A DNA stretch of 64,000 bases from Geosiphon pyriformis (lineage: Eukaryota > Glomeromycota > Glomeromycetes > Archaeosporales > Geosiphonaceae). The translations under genes were made by a program, and so were the position numbers. The DNA lies in the NCBI GenBank assembly GCA_016748015.1, contig JAAOMT010000245.1, positions 1 to 64,000 of the forward strand, given 5' to 3'. The first letter of the stretch is position 1; each line of letters starts with the position of its first letter. The notes beneath the pieces were generated by a model. It saw only the letters and a program-made list of their open reading frames with translations, searched no databases and was not told where the DNA came from. Below are positions 31,486 through 44,887 of the stretch, piece after piece.

Positions 31486-33988
31486 AAAAGCCATTTAGTT
31501 TTAACTTTAAAAATAAATATATTATTAAATCTATATTTAGTTAATATATAACTAACTTTTTTACATACAAAGCAAAAAAATAAATCTTAATAAATTTATT
31601 TTAAAAATAGAATTTCTAAAAATTAAAATAATATTTAGAGTTATTATTATATTATTTTTGGACTTAAAACAAATAATTATATATTTTATATATATCTATA
31701 ATTGAATAATAATTTATTATATATGTTTTTTTACTAAATTTTAAAAGATCTTACAAATTATATATGATTATACTTATTAAGAAAATATAAAACAAAATTC
31801 AATTTATATTAGTTCTAATAACTTAAACTGTATTTTTTTAATAAGAATTAATTAATTAAATACTTAAAAGTCTGTTTAATTTTAATTATCTAACTTAATC
31901 AATGCTTTTTATTATAGTTATATTAATTATATATTAATTGATTTAATTATATTATATTTAAAAAATACAATATATAATTTTTACAAATATTTCTATAAAA
32001 TTTTTTTTTAAAATTATAATCTGATTTGTATAATTATTTCTTAGCTTTTTAAAATTAATATTTATTATAATATTATTAGTTTTAATTAAATTTAATGTTT
32101 TTAATACAGATTTTTTTAATATAAATATAATATAAATAATTTTATTAAATATTAAAGAAATAAAAACTCTTTTAAAACTACATATTTTTAAAAACAATTT
32201 TTTAACTAATTTTAATTTATCTTAAAATAAATTTCAATTATTATTAAAATATTAATATTAAAAATAAATAACTTTTTAATTAAAATATTTATATTTTAAT
32301 TATTATTAAGTAAATATGTATTACTATTCTTATTGTTTAATTTAGCTTTTATATTAAAAACATATTAATACTGCTAAAAAGTCTAATTAAAAATACATTT
32401 CTTTTATTATCAAATTATTTAATATTTTTAACAAAAACTTTGTATTTTTAAGAGAAAATTTTTTTGTTAGTCTTTTTTTAAACATATTATTTCTTAAAAC
32501 AATTGGTAGATTTACTATAAAAAAAATTTTTTCTTTAAAAATTGTGAATAAAATAGCAAAGAATATATTATATATTATAATTAATATTAATAATACAAAA
32601 TAATAAAAAATTAACAATATCAAAAAAATTACAATATATTTTTTAAAAAAATATGCTTTAAAAAATGTTAAAAAAAATTGTTTTTTGGTTATTTTGGTAA
32701 TTTAATTATTAAAAATCTTAAAATAAAAATACTTTTAAAAAAAAACATTTTTACAATTTTTGTTTAACTATTTTTATAATTAAAAAACTTTTTAAGTTTT
32801 ATTTTTAAAAATAATAAAAAATAATAACTGTTATTAAAATTATTTTCTACATTTGAATAGGTTTAAAAATTTTAAAAAAATTTGAATAAATTTAATTATA
32901 ATATAATGATAATAATAAATAAAATAAATGGAAATGAAATTCAATATTTTAATATCATAAGCTTAATTGTCTTACAGTCTTCATTGTCTCGTTTTATAGT
33001 CTATAGCCTGTAAATCGTTATTTTGTGACAAAAACGAGGATTCATGACCTGTTACCACTTTAAATATCAGTCACACTCTGATAATCAATCACTAGTAGTT
33101 TTGCTCCTTTTATTATAATATTCGATTGTGTCCCTCTAATCCAGGGATGAATTATATAACATTTTATTGTACAAGGAACAAATTTGTTCATCATTGTCGG
33201 ATTCGAAAATAGTGCTCATCGTGGTTTGCATTTCTTGCTTGAGACGCGTGTATGTTCAGTTCCTCCATACTTGTACTCTCTGAAAACACAAGAATATTAA
33301 GATTAGAATACTCCATTCTTTTAGCAATATACTTACAGAAACCAAGCGTTAGATGTTTACCATGGTTTTTCCTCTTTCTTAAGCTTTGCTTATGTATTTA
33401 CATCCAGACTTCTGTAAGAGAATACATGAACTTGAGAATACAAAATCCACTCGAAACTACAATTAAGGAATCCTAAAAGCGTTAACCTGCCCTTTTCGTC
33501 AAAAGTTAATTTATCATTTTCATAACAGATATAAATAAGAGATTTTTTGATTGACCGATTCGACGTTTTGAACACAAGATAATAATTCAATGAACCACAA
33601 GCTTTCTTCATAATAGACAAAAAGTCACAAGGAGAATACTGCTATAATTAGTACTCGCTGCCATATTTAGAGTATATTTTAACCCAACCGGGATATCTTG
33701 AAATAGAAAATATAAATTTTCATTGCAGGCTGTACATACTCTATGGTGAGACAAGGTGGCTAAGCGAACTTCTACTTGTAATAACCCATTTTCCTATTCA
33801 CACTTTTCTTAAAACCATAATATCTACCTGCGATCGTTTTACCGCCTTTGCGTTAAATGGTACCGTTCGTCAAACCATCGCTCAAAACTTAAAAAAAAAA
33901 CTTCTAACTGACCCCAGACAACGGCCCTCGCCTTGACCGAAATAGTTCAAACCAACCTCAGTATTTATAGTTTTCAGGTTTTCAAAAA
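31486..33988. other. AT-rich stretch and LRG1 upstream region, no supported gene
   Basis: From 31.5 to 32.9 kb the sequence is almost pure A/T. Open frames there (31958-32197 and 32387-32623, minus) are rich in Ile, Lys, Asn and Phe and are not called. From 32.95 kb the base composition becomes more balanced. A minus-strand frame with ATG at 33611 ending at 33390 (74 codons, with YICYENDKLTFDEKG) could be a small unknown gene, but nothing supports it beyond composition. The last 300 bp should contain the LRG1 promoter and leader. Confidence 0.45.
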
Positions 33989-36900
33989 ATGCCAGATCCC
34001 AACGAAGTTTCTTCAGATGAATCGGCAAACCCAAATAAAGAGAGTGTAGCAACCTGTAGAATCTGTGACCTCACAATTGCAGGGCAGTCTGTAAGGGTTT
34101 TAGACGAAAATTTTCACTTGGAATGTTACAAATGTCAGGTAAACCAAACTTCTTTCATTTGAAGCTTGCTCCCTTAAAATTAATGTGTGTACTTTAAACT
34201 TAACTCATTTTAACCTAACTTTTTTAGGATTGTGGGGAGGCGGCAACAGCTCAATTTGTCACAGACGGTCCAGACGGTAAAAAAAACCTTCTTTGCGAAC
34301 GTGACCATTTCCGAAGGTTGAACCTAGCAACGTGTACAAAATGTGGCCTTAGGATTGTAGGGCAGTTTGTAAGGGCGTTAGGTGGAACTTTTCACTTGGA
34401 ATGCTTCAAGTGCCAGGTAAACCAAAGTTCTTCTTTTTGAAACTTTTTTTTGCTTAAAAGTAACCCCGTAAACATTATTTTTCAACTTCAAAGTCAACTC
34501 TTTTACCTTGACGTTTCTAGGATTGTGGTGAGGTAGTAGCAGCTAAATTTTTTCAAATAGACGGCCCGGACGGTAAACAACACCCTCTTTGCGAACGTGA
34601 CTATTTTCGAAGACTTAATCTCATCTGTGCAAAGTGCGGGGAAGCTCTTCGTGGCTCTTACATCACAGCACTCGAGAAAAAGTACCACATTGAACATTTT
34701 ACCTGCTCAGTATGCCCAACCGTCTTTGGGCCTCACGATTCTTATTACGAACATGACGGGCAGGTTTATTGCCACTTTCATTACTCAACAAGATTTGCGG
34801 TCAAATGCACGGGCTGTCAGACTGCCATATTAAAGCAATTTGTGGAAATAAACCGTAATAGTATTGACGAGCATTGGCACCCAGAGTGTTACATGATTCA
34901 TAAGGTATGTTCCTAATCTAATGGGTGGAATTTCGAATTTTTCTATTCCAGATTTTATAATTTATTTCATTATTTTTTTGCATAGTTTTGGAACGTGAAA
35001 TTGGCATCACATATTGATGATACGTCAGATCAACGCCCAGGTATCAATTGATTGAAAAAACTTCTTTCTAAATTTGACTCGATATTTCATTAAAAAGAGT
35101 TCATTTGATAGAAAGTGAATCTACGATACCGGAGGAACTCAAAAAACAGCAAAAGTCCATGGAAGAAAAAGTTTACAATATATGGTCGGTTCTTTCGGTA
35201 TTTGAAGAATCATCGGCTGCATGTATATCAGACATGTTGTTGCACGTTTCAAATGGATCCTATATTGATGGTGTAAAAATGGCAGAAAAATTTATAATGC
35301 ATGTAGAAGTTCTCTTTACAGCTATTGATGAACTGGAATATCACCTAAAGCAGGCTAGTGGAGAAGGTATGTTAAATATATAAAATTTTTAAATGCCAAT
35401 GTTCAATAACTGAACGATCCTTCGATACACCTTGTTCTTGAAAGGGCTTCAACACAATAGGGAAGCCAAAATGCTTTGCAAGAAAATTGTCAACTTTTTC
35501 TCCCTATTGTCCCACACGCAGGAAACAGGCGTCAGACGAATGGGCATTACCCAAGAATTGTTATCTTTAGTAACAGGATTGGCGCACTACTTGAAGGTTT
35601 TGATTAGAATTGCGTTGACCGGAGCTTTGAAATTGGTGATTAATCATATAAATCTTTCATCAAAGCCTCTTAATTAGATAAGTCACTTGGTTTCTTATGA
35701 AATTAATCAATTGAAATTTATTATAAAAATAGGAGCGAGATTACAATAACACGACCGCAATTAGTCGATTTTTGAATAAATTAGTTGAGCTTGCCAACAA
35801 AGAAAGTCGACAGCCACGAGAAAGTAGTATGGACAATGAAGTAACATCTGATCTTTGTCATGCATGTCGAGTCACTGTTGAAGAGGAATGCTTCAAATAC
35901 GAACATTATCGCTGGCATAGTAGTTGCCTTAGGTGTTCCCGATCGGTCTGTGCACGTGAATTGCATTCATTTTACCGTGAAGCGAAATTTAATCGCTCGA
36001 CGGAAAGGGCTTTTTGTCCTGGTTGTGCTTCAGAACCGGCGTCTACTGGATTTGAATATGTTACTCAACTCGGACAATATACATACTTGCTAAGAGTTGC
36101 ATTGTCTCGACTTTATAATTTACTTCGGCGAAAAGGTTTGTTTTCAAATCTTTCTAGACGAAAGCAATTATTAATAAATTTTAAAATTTACCTTTTTTCT
36201 CTCAGATGACCTCAACTTATCTGATTATGAAGCAACTCGTGGACGTAGAGATAAAGAAGTTCCTCCTGGACTTACTCGTAAAGATACCAGGTCTAAGTCG
36301 TATTCTAGTGGTGACAAGCCTTTTGAATCTATCAACATTGGTGACATCAAACGTATGAAATCTGTACACTTGGATCGAAAGCTATCAACATCAGCAAAGT
36401 TCGCCCAAAGATCAAGGATAATAGAGCAAGAATCATTATCTGCATTAAATCCAGGGAACAATGATTCACTGCGAAATAATTTGATAAGAGCACCTTCTCA
36501 AAGACAATTAAAAATTGTCGAAGATAAAATACCTGATTCCCGTGAAGAGGATAATTTAGATTTTGAAAGGAGGCAAAAGGAGCCTATTACCTTGGCAGAC
36601 ATTTCTGTAATTGCAGCTGCTGAAATGGCTGCTGTTGAAGAGCAGGGAATCCTGGATAAAACCCCTAAAAACATGCGACGTATATCTAGAGCCAAGAGTT
36701 ATCTATCCGAACTTTCTCATCTAGAATTCTTCATAGTCAAGCATGTTGCAGTTCTTGTTATGGAACAATACTTGAAGGATCATTACACTTTGGAGGAATT
36801 ACTTGATTTAATTGGTTCAAAAAAGGCTACATTATGGAACAAATTTGTGACAACTATTAAGCCATCAGAAAAAAAACCAGTCAAAAAGAAAGGTACAAGA

Positions 36901-38247
36901 ACAACTGATCTTGATGTGATCTTCTCTTGATTTCAGGTATCATTCTAACGATTGGCAGCACAATTCTATGGAAATTTTCAATGTATGAAATTCAACCATC
37001 ATAAATAGGAACTTTTGGTGTCCCACTCGATGTTCTCGTTGAACGATATGGAGTTGATTCTGCTCTTGGGGCAGGTCCCGGTCGCATAAGAATACCCAGC
37101 TTTATCGATGATAGTATAGCTGCTATGAAAACAATGGGTATAATTGAGTTAACCTTGTCTTTTTAATTGAATCTGGATTCAATTATTCACTTAAATTAAA
37201 CACATTAAATAGACATGTCTGTTGAGGGAATATTTCGTAAAAACGGCAATATAAGACGACTAAAAGACCTTATCGAAGCTATTGACAGGAGTCCATCATC
37301 AGTGAACTTGTGTGAGGACAATCCTGTACAGGTTGCTGCTTTGATGAAGAAATTCTTGCGCGAACTTCCCGATCCATTGCTCACCTTTAAACTTCATAAA
37401 TTATTCATCACATCTCAAAGTAAGCTTTTGAAATTAAAATTTCAAAAATTTATGTCAAGTATTACTAAGCATATGTTTTATATTCAAAAATCATCATCAC
37501 ACATTATTTATCGTTTCTATTCCAGAGCTTGAAGATGAAGTCACAAGAAAGAAAATCTTACATCTTACTTGTTGTCTTTTGCCAACCGTTAATAGAGATA
37601 CTATGGAAGTATTATTTATATTCTTTAAATGGGTCGCATCATTTTCCCATGTCGATGAGGAAACAGGGAGTAAAATGGACTTGCATAATCTCGCCACTGT
37701 GATCACCCCCAATATTCTATATTCAAAATCAAAAGATCCCACAAAAGATGATTCATTTTTGGCAATTGAGGCGGTCCATAGTCTCTTAAGATATCAGGAT
37801 GAATTTTGGACAGTGAGTTCAATTTTTTCATTATGATATTTTTGATCAAACCTATTGCTTACAAAGATCCTTTTTTTTAAAAAGGTACCGGAAGATTTGG
37901 GAGCCATTTTGCACGATCAGGATTTGTTTACAAATCTTGAAGCTTTGACAACCAAAGATATTCTTAAAAGATGCGAAAATTTCGTGAATTTAAAGAAATC
38001 TCATTCATCAGCTGACATTCCTCATTCATCGGTCGACTTTCATATTGTCGATATTGCAGATCAAAAATCAGGAACTGCCGCAGAGGAAGGATACGTTTTA
38101 GCGGAACACGAGAATCCACCTATACAACAGCCAGCAATTGTGCATCATGGTAGCAATGAAAGTACCAGCGGAAATAGTATATACCCACCATCAACAAACT
38201 CCCTAGTCAATGAGACCTCTATACCAGTAGAGCAAAGAGCCTCTTGA
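33989..38247 (+). CDS. LRG1: LIM-domain Rho GTPase-activating protein (LRG1/Rga type), 12 exons
   Basis: Exons are 33989-34138, 34228-34416, 34521-34904, 34986-35040, 35100-35366, 35445-35635, 35733-36135, 36206-36892, 37009-37137, 37213-37419, 37526-37812 and 37885-38247. They total 3312 nt, or 1103 residues, all in frame. LIM 1 starts at Cys23, LIM 2 at Cys86 and LIM 3 at Cys149, followed by a fourth Cys/His cluster CTGCQ...HWHPECYMIH (209-240). A further Cys-rich module CHACRVTVEEEC lies mid-protein. The RhoGAP domain begins near FGVPLDVLVERYG, with the arginine finger in GIFRKNG (Arg827) and FLRELPDPLL. The family stimulates GTP hydrolysis by Rho1-type GTPases and restrains wall glucan synthesis and polar growth. 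It stands alone between transposons. Orthology to LRG1 is inferred from domain order. Confidence 0.9.
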
Positions 38248-40074
38248 CAAAATTTTGGTAAAAGCTGGAAGACGGCAGATTTGAGGATCGGATGAGAATT
38301 CTTGGATCGATCACAGAGTCATTTTGTGCTGGCGCATTTTACATATATTTTTTGTATTTATATTTAGAGCATTTTACTGTATGATTATATTCCTAGTTGC
38401 TCCTTTATACCATTCACTGCTACATCATTATAGTCACCCTCGTTTTTATTTATTCTGAAGTTTGATATATCTCCACGTTGGTCATCCCGTGTTATTTTCT
38501 TGAGCACGAAAATCACAAAACACATGATGAACAAAAATATCCGAGGAATTTCCTTGGTGGGTTGAAAGGAGCATCAAAGAAAAAGGATCAGGGAATAATT
38601 GAAAAAATAATGCAGAACGGGCTTCTAGCTTTTTCACTCGTGTGATGGTGATAGTTATTTTTGGCAGACTTCATATTTTTAGCTTATTATAAATTATACG
38701 TAGATCCACACACAATAATCTATAAATATTCTAATAGATAATTAATTTCTTTTGGTTGTTAACCAAAACGATACATTATGTCTTCATTAGAAAGATTACG
38801 ATGCTCTCTAACAATGCCCATTTAAATTGCCAATGAAAATATTTGTTTAACAATGTTTATCAATAAGATAATCAGATTCAAAATTGCGAAAATAAAAATC
38901 CCACTTTTTTTTAAAGTTAATTTTGAAATGTTGATACAATTACTATTATTACTTTTACCATTTTTGCTATTAAAAATACCAAGCTTATTTTTATATTCAT
39001 GTTTTTAATCCAAAGCAATTTCAAATTAGAATAAACAAAGCTTGAAAATTGTGGCTATTTATTATAGTAAATTTTGCCAATTTGTTTTTAAATGTTTCTT
39101 TCATTTTGTAAAACTTGTATTTTTTTAATAAATTGTAATTAATATAATGCTTGATTATTACATAATTGTAATTTTAAATTATCTAAATATAATTATTTAT
39201 TATTTATATAATACTTATTTGTTATATATATAAATTCTATTGATTTATTATAACCAACTTAAATATTCAAATAAAAAAATATTATATAAATACAATAATT
39301 ATAATTTATATAATATATTTTTTATTGTTGTATTTTTATAAAAAATTTTATTATTATTTTGTAAACTTTACATATTAAAAAAATTTCAAAATTAATTACA
39401 ATTAATTAATTTTTTATGTTATAAACATTTAAAAATTATTTTTAAATTGATTAAAACTTTTAAACAAACTAATAGTTAAGTTAAAAATATATTAAATTTA
39501 AGTTTTTAAAAAAATAAAATGGTTTTCAATATTTATAATAGAAGTTATTTTAGTAGCCAAAAAAATATGATTAAATTTATTAAAAACATAATCTTTTTAA
39601 CAATAAATTTTACAAATCAACAAAATTTTGTAATTTAAATTTTAATAAGTTTAATCTAAATTTATATATTTTATTGGTAATAATATTAAAAAAATCAAAA
39701 TTGTGTAACAACAAAAAAGCAATAATATTAATATAAGATATTAAATTAATAATTTAATTTAAATATTAACAAAACTTAAAAAAAATTTTGACAAATTAAA
39801 ATAAATAGTTTTATAATTAATAGCTAAGTAATTTAAAATTTAACATCTATAATAATATTAATATTTAAAAAAACCTAAAATATAAATTTTATACAAAAAA
39901 CTTAATATATTAATAAAATTATATAAAAATTAAAATACAGTTTTAATATAAATTATTTTAATAAAAATTATTTTAATTTTAATAATTTTATTAAATATTA
40001 GAATAAAAATTATTTAATCAAAGAATTTTTGATAATTAATAATTGTTTTTTAAATATTATTAAAACTAATGTTT
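38248..40074. other. LRG1 3' flank and AT-rich desert
   Basis: The first 450 bp after the LRG1 stop are less AT-rich and probably include its 3' UTR. From about 38.8 kb the sequence is A/T-rich and holds no open frame worth calling. It ends at the A-rich 3' tail of LINE copy C. Confidence 0.55.
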
Positions 40075-40210
40075 TTTTATTTTTTTTTATTTGCTTTACA
40101 AGTGAGATCCAAACACTACCTAGTGCTATACATCAAAGAAATGATCTAAACTAAGCATAAATCATGCACTTTCTACATGTGACCAGCCACTCAGACCAAT
40201 CAGAACAATA

Positions 40211-40885
40211 CTATACAGCTATATAAACTGAAACTGAGTTACTTATGCCTGAAAAAAACAAACAAGATTTGTGAAAGCCAAAACAAACACCAAAAACATT
40301 GGTAATACCAAGCAATTTGACCACCCCAGTTGACAACCCTAAGACCAATCCAGAAACTAAAACAAGAACCGAACCATCAAGAGAAATTAACACATTTTTT
40401 TCCATATAAGCACAATGTTTAGCACAAACTGATCAGACATTACTCCTAAAAGCAAAACTAAGAGAGTGCACAAATTTAACAATCTCCAAACCAACAACCT
40501 TGGGATTATGAAAGATAGTAACCACCTTGTGAAACCAATCTTTAAAAATGAAACCTTTGTAAAGAGCTATGGACAAAAAGGAGTTAAAAACGCACAAAGA
40601 CAACAGTTGTAGTATGTCCAAAGAAGAATGAGAGAAACCAAAAACTGCTTTCCAGGAGTCTACATGGGATTCCAACAACTGACATCGAACAAAATCATCA
40701 ATCTTGTAAGAGAACACATGATCTGATGCCTCCACATCACCATAATATAAGCATAACACACTTGGATATAATCTATTATAAAGACATTTCCGAATAACAA
40801 CTGGCAGCCAGTGGTGCAAAGCCTTCATGAAATAAGTACATGCATTAGCCAAAAGTCTGCTGGTAAAACCAGTGGCCATATGCAA
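40211..40885 (-). pseudogene. LINE ORF2 C-terminal region with zinc-finger-like motif (copy C)
   Basis: The 150-codon frame 40433-40885 has SVLCLYYGDVEASDHVFSY, where one Cys of the usual Cys-x2-Cys pair is Tyr, followed by a helical segment. After one stop it continues (40211-40405) to the C-terminus SVYIAV. Confidence 0.68.
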
Positions 40886-40972
40886 GTTAGGATGTCAAAT
40901 CAAAGATAAATGGAACCAGTCAACCTTAGAAAGCAAACTGCCTGCCAAAAACTTGGAATCAGAACCAACCTC

Positions 40973-41540
40973 TCAGTACACACAACAAACCAAACAATAA
41001 ATATCATGGACAAAATGTCTGGAATTACCAGAAATCACACCACCATTAGCTATTATGAAGTGTTTATCCAAACAAGAAAGAAGATACCAACTAGAGAAAG
41101 AAGTGTTACTAGCAATTGTGTCAGCATGCTCATTTACTGAAACACCAAAATGGCTTTTAATCTTATGCCAGCTAACTTTCAAATTCTTACTGTAAATAAT
41201 ATTGACAATATGATGATGTTTGACCCAACACTGATTACGAAAGTCAAGACACACTAGATTCACCTCTGACTTACAGGCATTCAGAGCAGATTGACTATCC
41301 AAAAACAATTTAATAGAGCTCAGTAGGGGAACACACTCCAGAGCCAGTGCAATAGTCTGCAACCCTGCCAAAGTAAACGACATTAAACCTGACATACCAA
41401 TACCCAAACCCAAATCAATGTCCTCAAAAAAAGTGGCAGTGCTAGCTCTACAGCCAACTGTGCCCAGATTACTAAGGGACTTATCTGTATACACCAACAA
41501 ACTGTTAGCACCAACTTGTAAGAGATGATTACAGACAGAA
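40973..41540 (-). pseudogene. LINE RNase H domain (copy C)
   Basis: The frame contains LLVYTDKSLSNLG (Asp), TLAGLQTIA (the usual Glu is Gly), LFLDSQSALNA (Asp) and VNEHADTIA (Asp). Loss of the Glu would disable it. Confidence 0.78.
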
Positions 41541-42249
41541 ACAAAATTACTAGATTCAAGAATGTTGAAAGAACTAACATTATTTAAAACTGAGGGATGA
41601 GTAAGAGAGAAACCTCTACCATCTAGAAATGCAATAGAAAGCTTGAACCATTTAGGAATATGGCCACAAAGGTCTAATTTTTTTTAATGCTTGAAGGTGT
41701 GCCAATCAAAGACAGAACCACGATGATCACAAAGTTGATCCACAAAGACAATACCATATCATCAGAGAGAAAAAAAAACCTGAGAAACTGTGACTTGTCC
41801 AGAACAGCAGACATAGGAACCCCACCACAAAACCAAAAGAGATTGGCCAAAAAGCCACCCAGGGACAAATTGTAATCAAGAAAAATATGAACCATGTCTG
41901 CCAGAAAGTTATTGAAAGCATTAACACGAATATACACAGGAGAACTTAATGGATGAACAGGGTACCAGCACAGAACTTGCAAGTTATGGGACTTGTAAGA
42001 GAACAAACAATCCAGGACGTCACCCAAGTTTGCAAAACTAATAAAAGAGGCCACCTTGCTCTCAGACTGAACTTGAAAGAAAGATTTCAAACCATAAAAG
42101 AAAGAGTGATGAATTGTATCACTAGAAAAATTAAAAGATAGGCCAGATTTAAACTTCAAGCTCTTATGAATCAAAGCATCCCACTTGTTGCACATACTAA
42201 TGGGAACAAAGCTGAACTGTGTTTTATAACTAACTATAGGATGAAGAAC

Positions 42250-43804
42250 TGCTAATACTAAATATAAGAACTGTTTATTTAAAACAAAACCAGATTGTTA
42301 AAAAAATAAATGTCCGAATTTGCCTTCATCAAACTAGGCTTTGAAAAACCTTCAGTTAAGAGAAAAATACCTAAATATTGATGAGATTCACATTTTTTGG
42401 CAATGGAAATTGGCAAGCCACTAATAGAAAGAGAAGAAATGCTCACTCTGCTATTGATGGGAATGGCCACTGTTTTGTTATTATTGATAGAAATATCTTT
42501 TATCTGAAAAAATTCACTTGTAACATCAAAAATATGTTAAGTAGTCACCTGACTACTACCAACTCAAATTGTATCATCAACAAAAGTGTCAGCAGCAAAA
42601 AAAGAAGAGAGCCTAGCCCAAGACTTTGCACAACCATTTCTTGAAATAAAATAAGAACTTAACCTATAACCATACATGCTTTCCTGTCTCTTGACTTTGC
42701 ATAGTAGAGGATCATAAAATATATGCCACAGAAGAGGAGAAAAGACCTCCTCTTGGTCCAAATTATCATGTACACAATAACTATCTGTCAACCCAAAGTC
42801 TGTCATCACCCTATTAGTACAATTCTTATAAATACTACCAAAAAACCAAATGAACCTGCCACACATCTTGATTCTGACCAAACTTTTCTCAAGATGTTCC
42901 CAGCTGACTGAATCATATGCTTTCCGCATATCCTGCAAAACCAGCCAGAGCTTCCAATTTTTTTCCAATGCATTCTCAACCACAGATCCAATTGCAAAAA
43001 TAAGAGACTGAATTGTTGTACCCTTTAAAACCAAAAAATTGTTCCCACAAAGAACATCAAAAGTGCCACATGCCAAAGAAATCCTATTAAAGAGTATCTT
43101 GAAAAGAATTTTATAAGCCATCTTGATCAAAGCAATAGGGCAGATATTTGTAAGAACACCTTCTCACTTATATGGTTTAGGAATCATTAAGACTCAAACC
43201 TCTTTTTAAGATCTGAGCACCAATTCGCAAGAAAGACAAAAGTTCAAAAGTACTAAAAGCATATCCAGAATTGACTTGTTACAATGTTTTCAAAGCTTGT
43301 TTGTGATACCCAAGAGACCAGCAGCTTTGCCATCAGGCAGATCGAAAATCATATCAACAGCTCACTAAACTTTACTAAATACATTATACCAGAAAAAGCC
43401 TCATTAAAAACATAATCTAATGGCCAATATTGACAAAACCAAACATCAAAGACATCAGCAACCATACTATATTTTCTGGTCCATTCTTCCATAATAATGT
43501 TTATTTTAGATTTAACTGAATTGGACTCCAAAATAAGCTCATTATTAACAACCAGATGGTCCAAAACCACTTTGCAAAAAAAACACTCCAAAACATTCCT
43601 GATAGTATGACTCTTATTTATCTCGAAGCTTTCCATCCTCCTATTTATAGCAGATCTAATGTTTGCTTCCTTAGCTGCCAGAGATTTAGCAAGCTTGAAT
43701 GCACAATATGACTTTCTTATGCCAAAGAGAGCAAAATAAACACGATTAAAGTTCACACCAGAGTCAATGAGATCCTGAACAACTGAGGTTTTAATACTGT
43801 CCAA
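42250..43804 (-). pseudogene. LINE reverse transcriptase region (copy C)
   Basis: The 189-codon frame 42564-43130 carries the palm: WLVLQDMRKAYDSVSWEHL with the first catalytic Asp, DQEEVFSPLLWHIFYDP, and FVDDTI with the catalytic pair, then a stop at the Trp position. The upstream RT N-terminal region is at 43349-43804 in a different frame. The downstream thumb is at 42279-42470 and 41674-42195. Confidence 0.83.
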
Positions 43805-44062
43805 AGAGTCTCAGCACTTTATAAGGGAGACAAAACCGACATTATTTCTTTCACGAAAGGCCTTGATAATTTTTGAAACCAAAAGCTCCAACCTGTGAAA
43901 CTTTGAAGAAACTTTGGTAAACACACTGTCAAAATTCTTAAACCATTTCTTTCTAAATATCTCATTTGCTAAAAGAGTTATTATCCTGTGTAAAACATTC
44001 CACATGGCATCCAGATCTGAGAACTTGACAGCAGTAGCAAACTCATCAGAGAACATCCCAGC

Positions 44063-44887
44063 ATTGACTGATGTGGCATTTTTAAAATTTTCTCACTTAT
44101 TGACATCAGCACTCTTGAAATCAAACTTCCAATGATTTTTATTAGCCTGCTTATGAAAAGAGTTCAACTGAATATTCAGCAAACCACCCAGACCCACCAA
44201 CACTGAAATGGCTTGATGATCAGTATCAAAGTGCTTACTAACATCCATGATGCTGCAGTCTAAAACTGCATTAACCAAATTAGAAGAAACTAATATGTAA
44301 TCAATTGTTTTTTTTACACCCCTCGAATTTTCTCACATGAAATTTTTTACAACCAAACTACCAACCAGAGAATTAACCAGTCCCAGATTGAGATATTTTT
44401 TAAAACTAGCACATTTCCACAAACCATTTTCATTGAAATCTTCACCCAGAATAATGAAAGAAGATTTATTTACAGTCTTTGCAATAGAAGAGTTGATATC
44501 ACCAGTTTGAAAGAACCAAACTACAGAAGATGCACCAGCATAGAGCCCCAAAATTGACACGGAAAATTTATTCTTGAAGAGCAGCTTAACAGACAGGAGC
44601 CAATCAGGTACTTTAGAAATTTTGCACACATGTTGTGCCAGAGAAATGTTTATGATAATTGTGACATCAGAACCCATATGACCAGAATCCAAACCAGAAG
44701 TAAAAACCTGGATGCTACTAAACTTGTTCATGATCCACGGATGGATTTTATCATTTAACTTAGTTTCAGTAACAATAGAGATCAAATTGTTTATATTCTT
44801 ATGCCAATAAATGATATTATTCTGCTTTGCAGGATTGTTCATTTCCTTAACATTACAGGTAACAACTCTCCAAACTAATTTACTCAT
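44063..44887 (-). pseudogene. LINE ORF2 start: APE-type endonuclease (copy C)
   Basis: The ATG at 44887 overlaps the ORF1 stop as TAATG. APE-like motifs are VVTCNVKEMN, IVTETKLND (Glu), SVSILGLYAG, EDFNENG (Asp/Asn) and, after one stop at 44333, DYILVSSNLV and TDHQAIS (Asp-His). The endonuclease would nick target DNA to prime reverse transcription. Confidence 0.8.

Noticed and set aside
31958-32623. Two minus-strand ORFs of about 80 codons in the AT desert
   Set aside because: Composition is Ile/Lys/Asn/Phe-dominated as expected from A/T runs, with no motif. An ancient LINE relic is possible but cannot be shown by eye.
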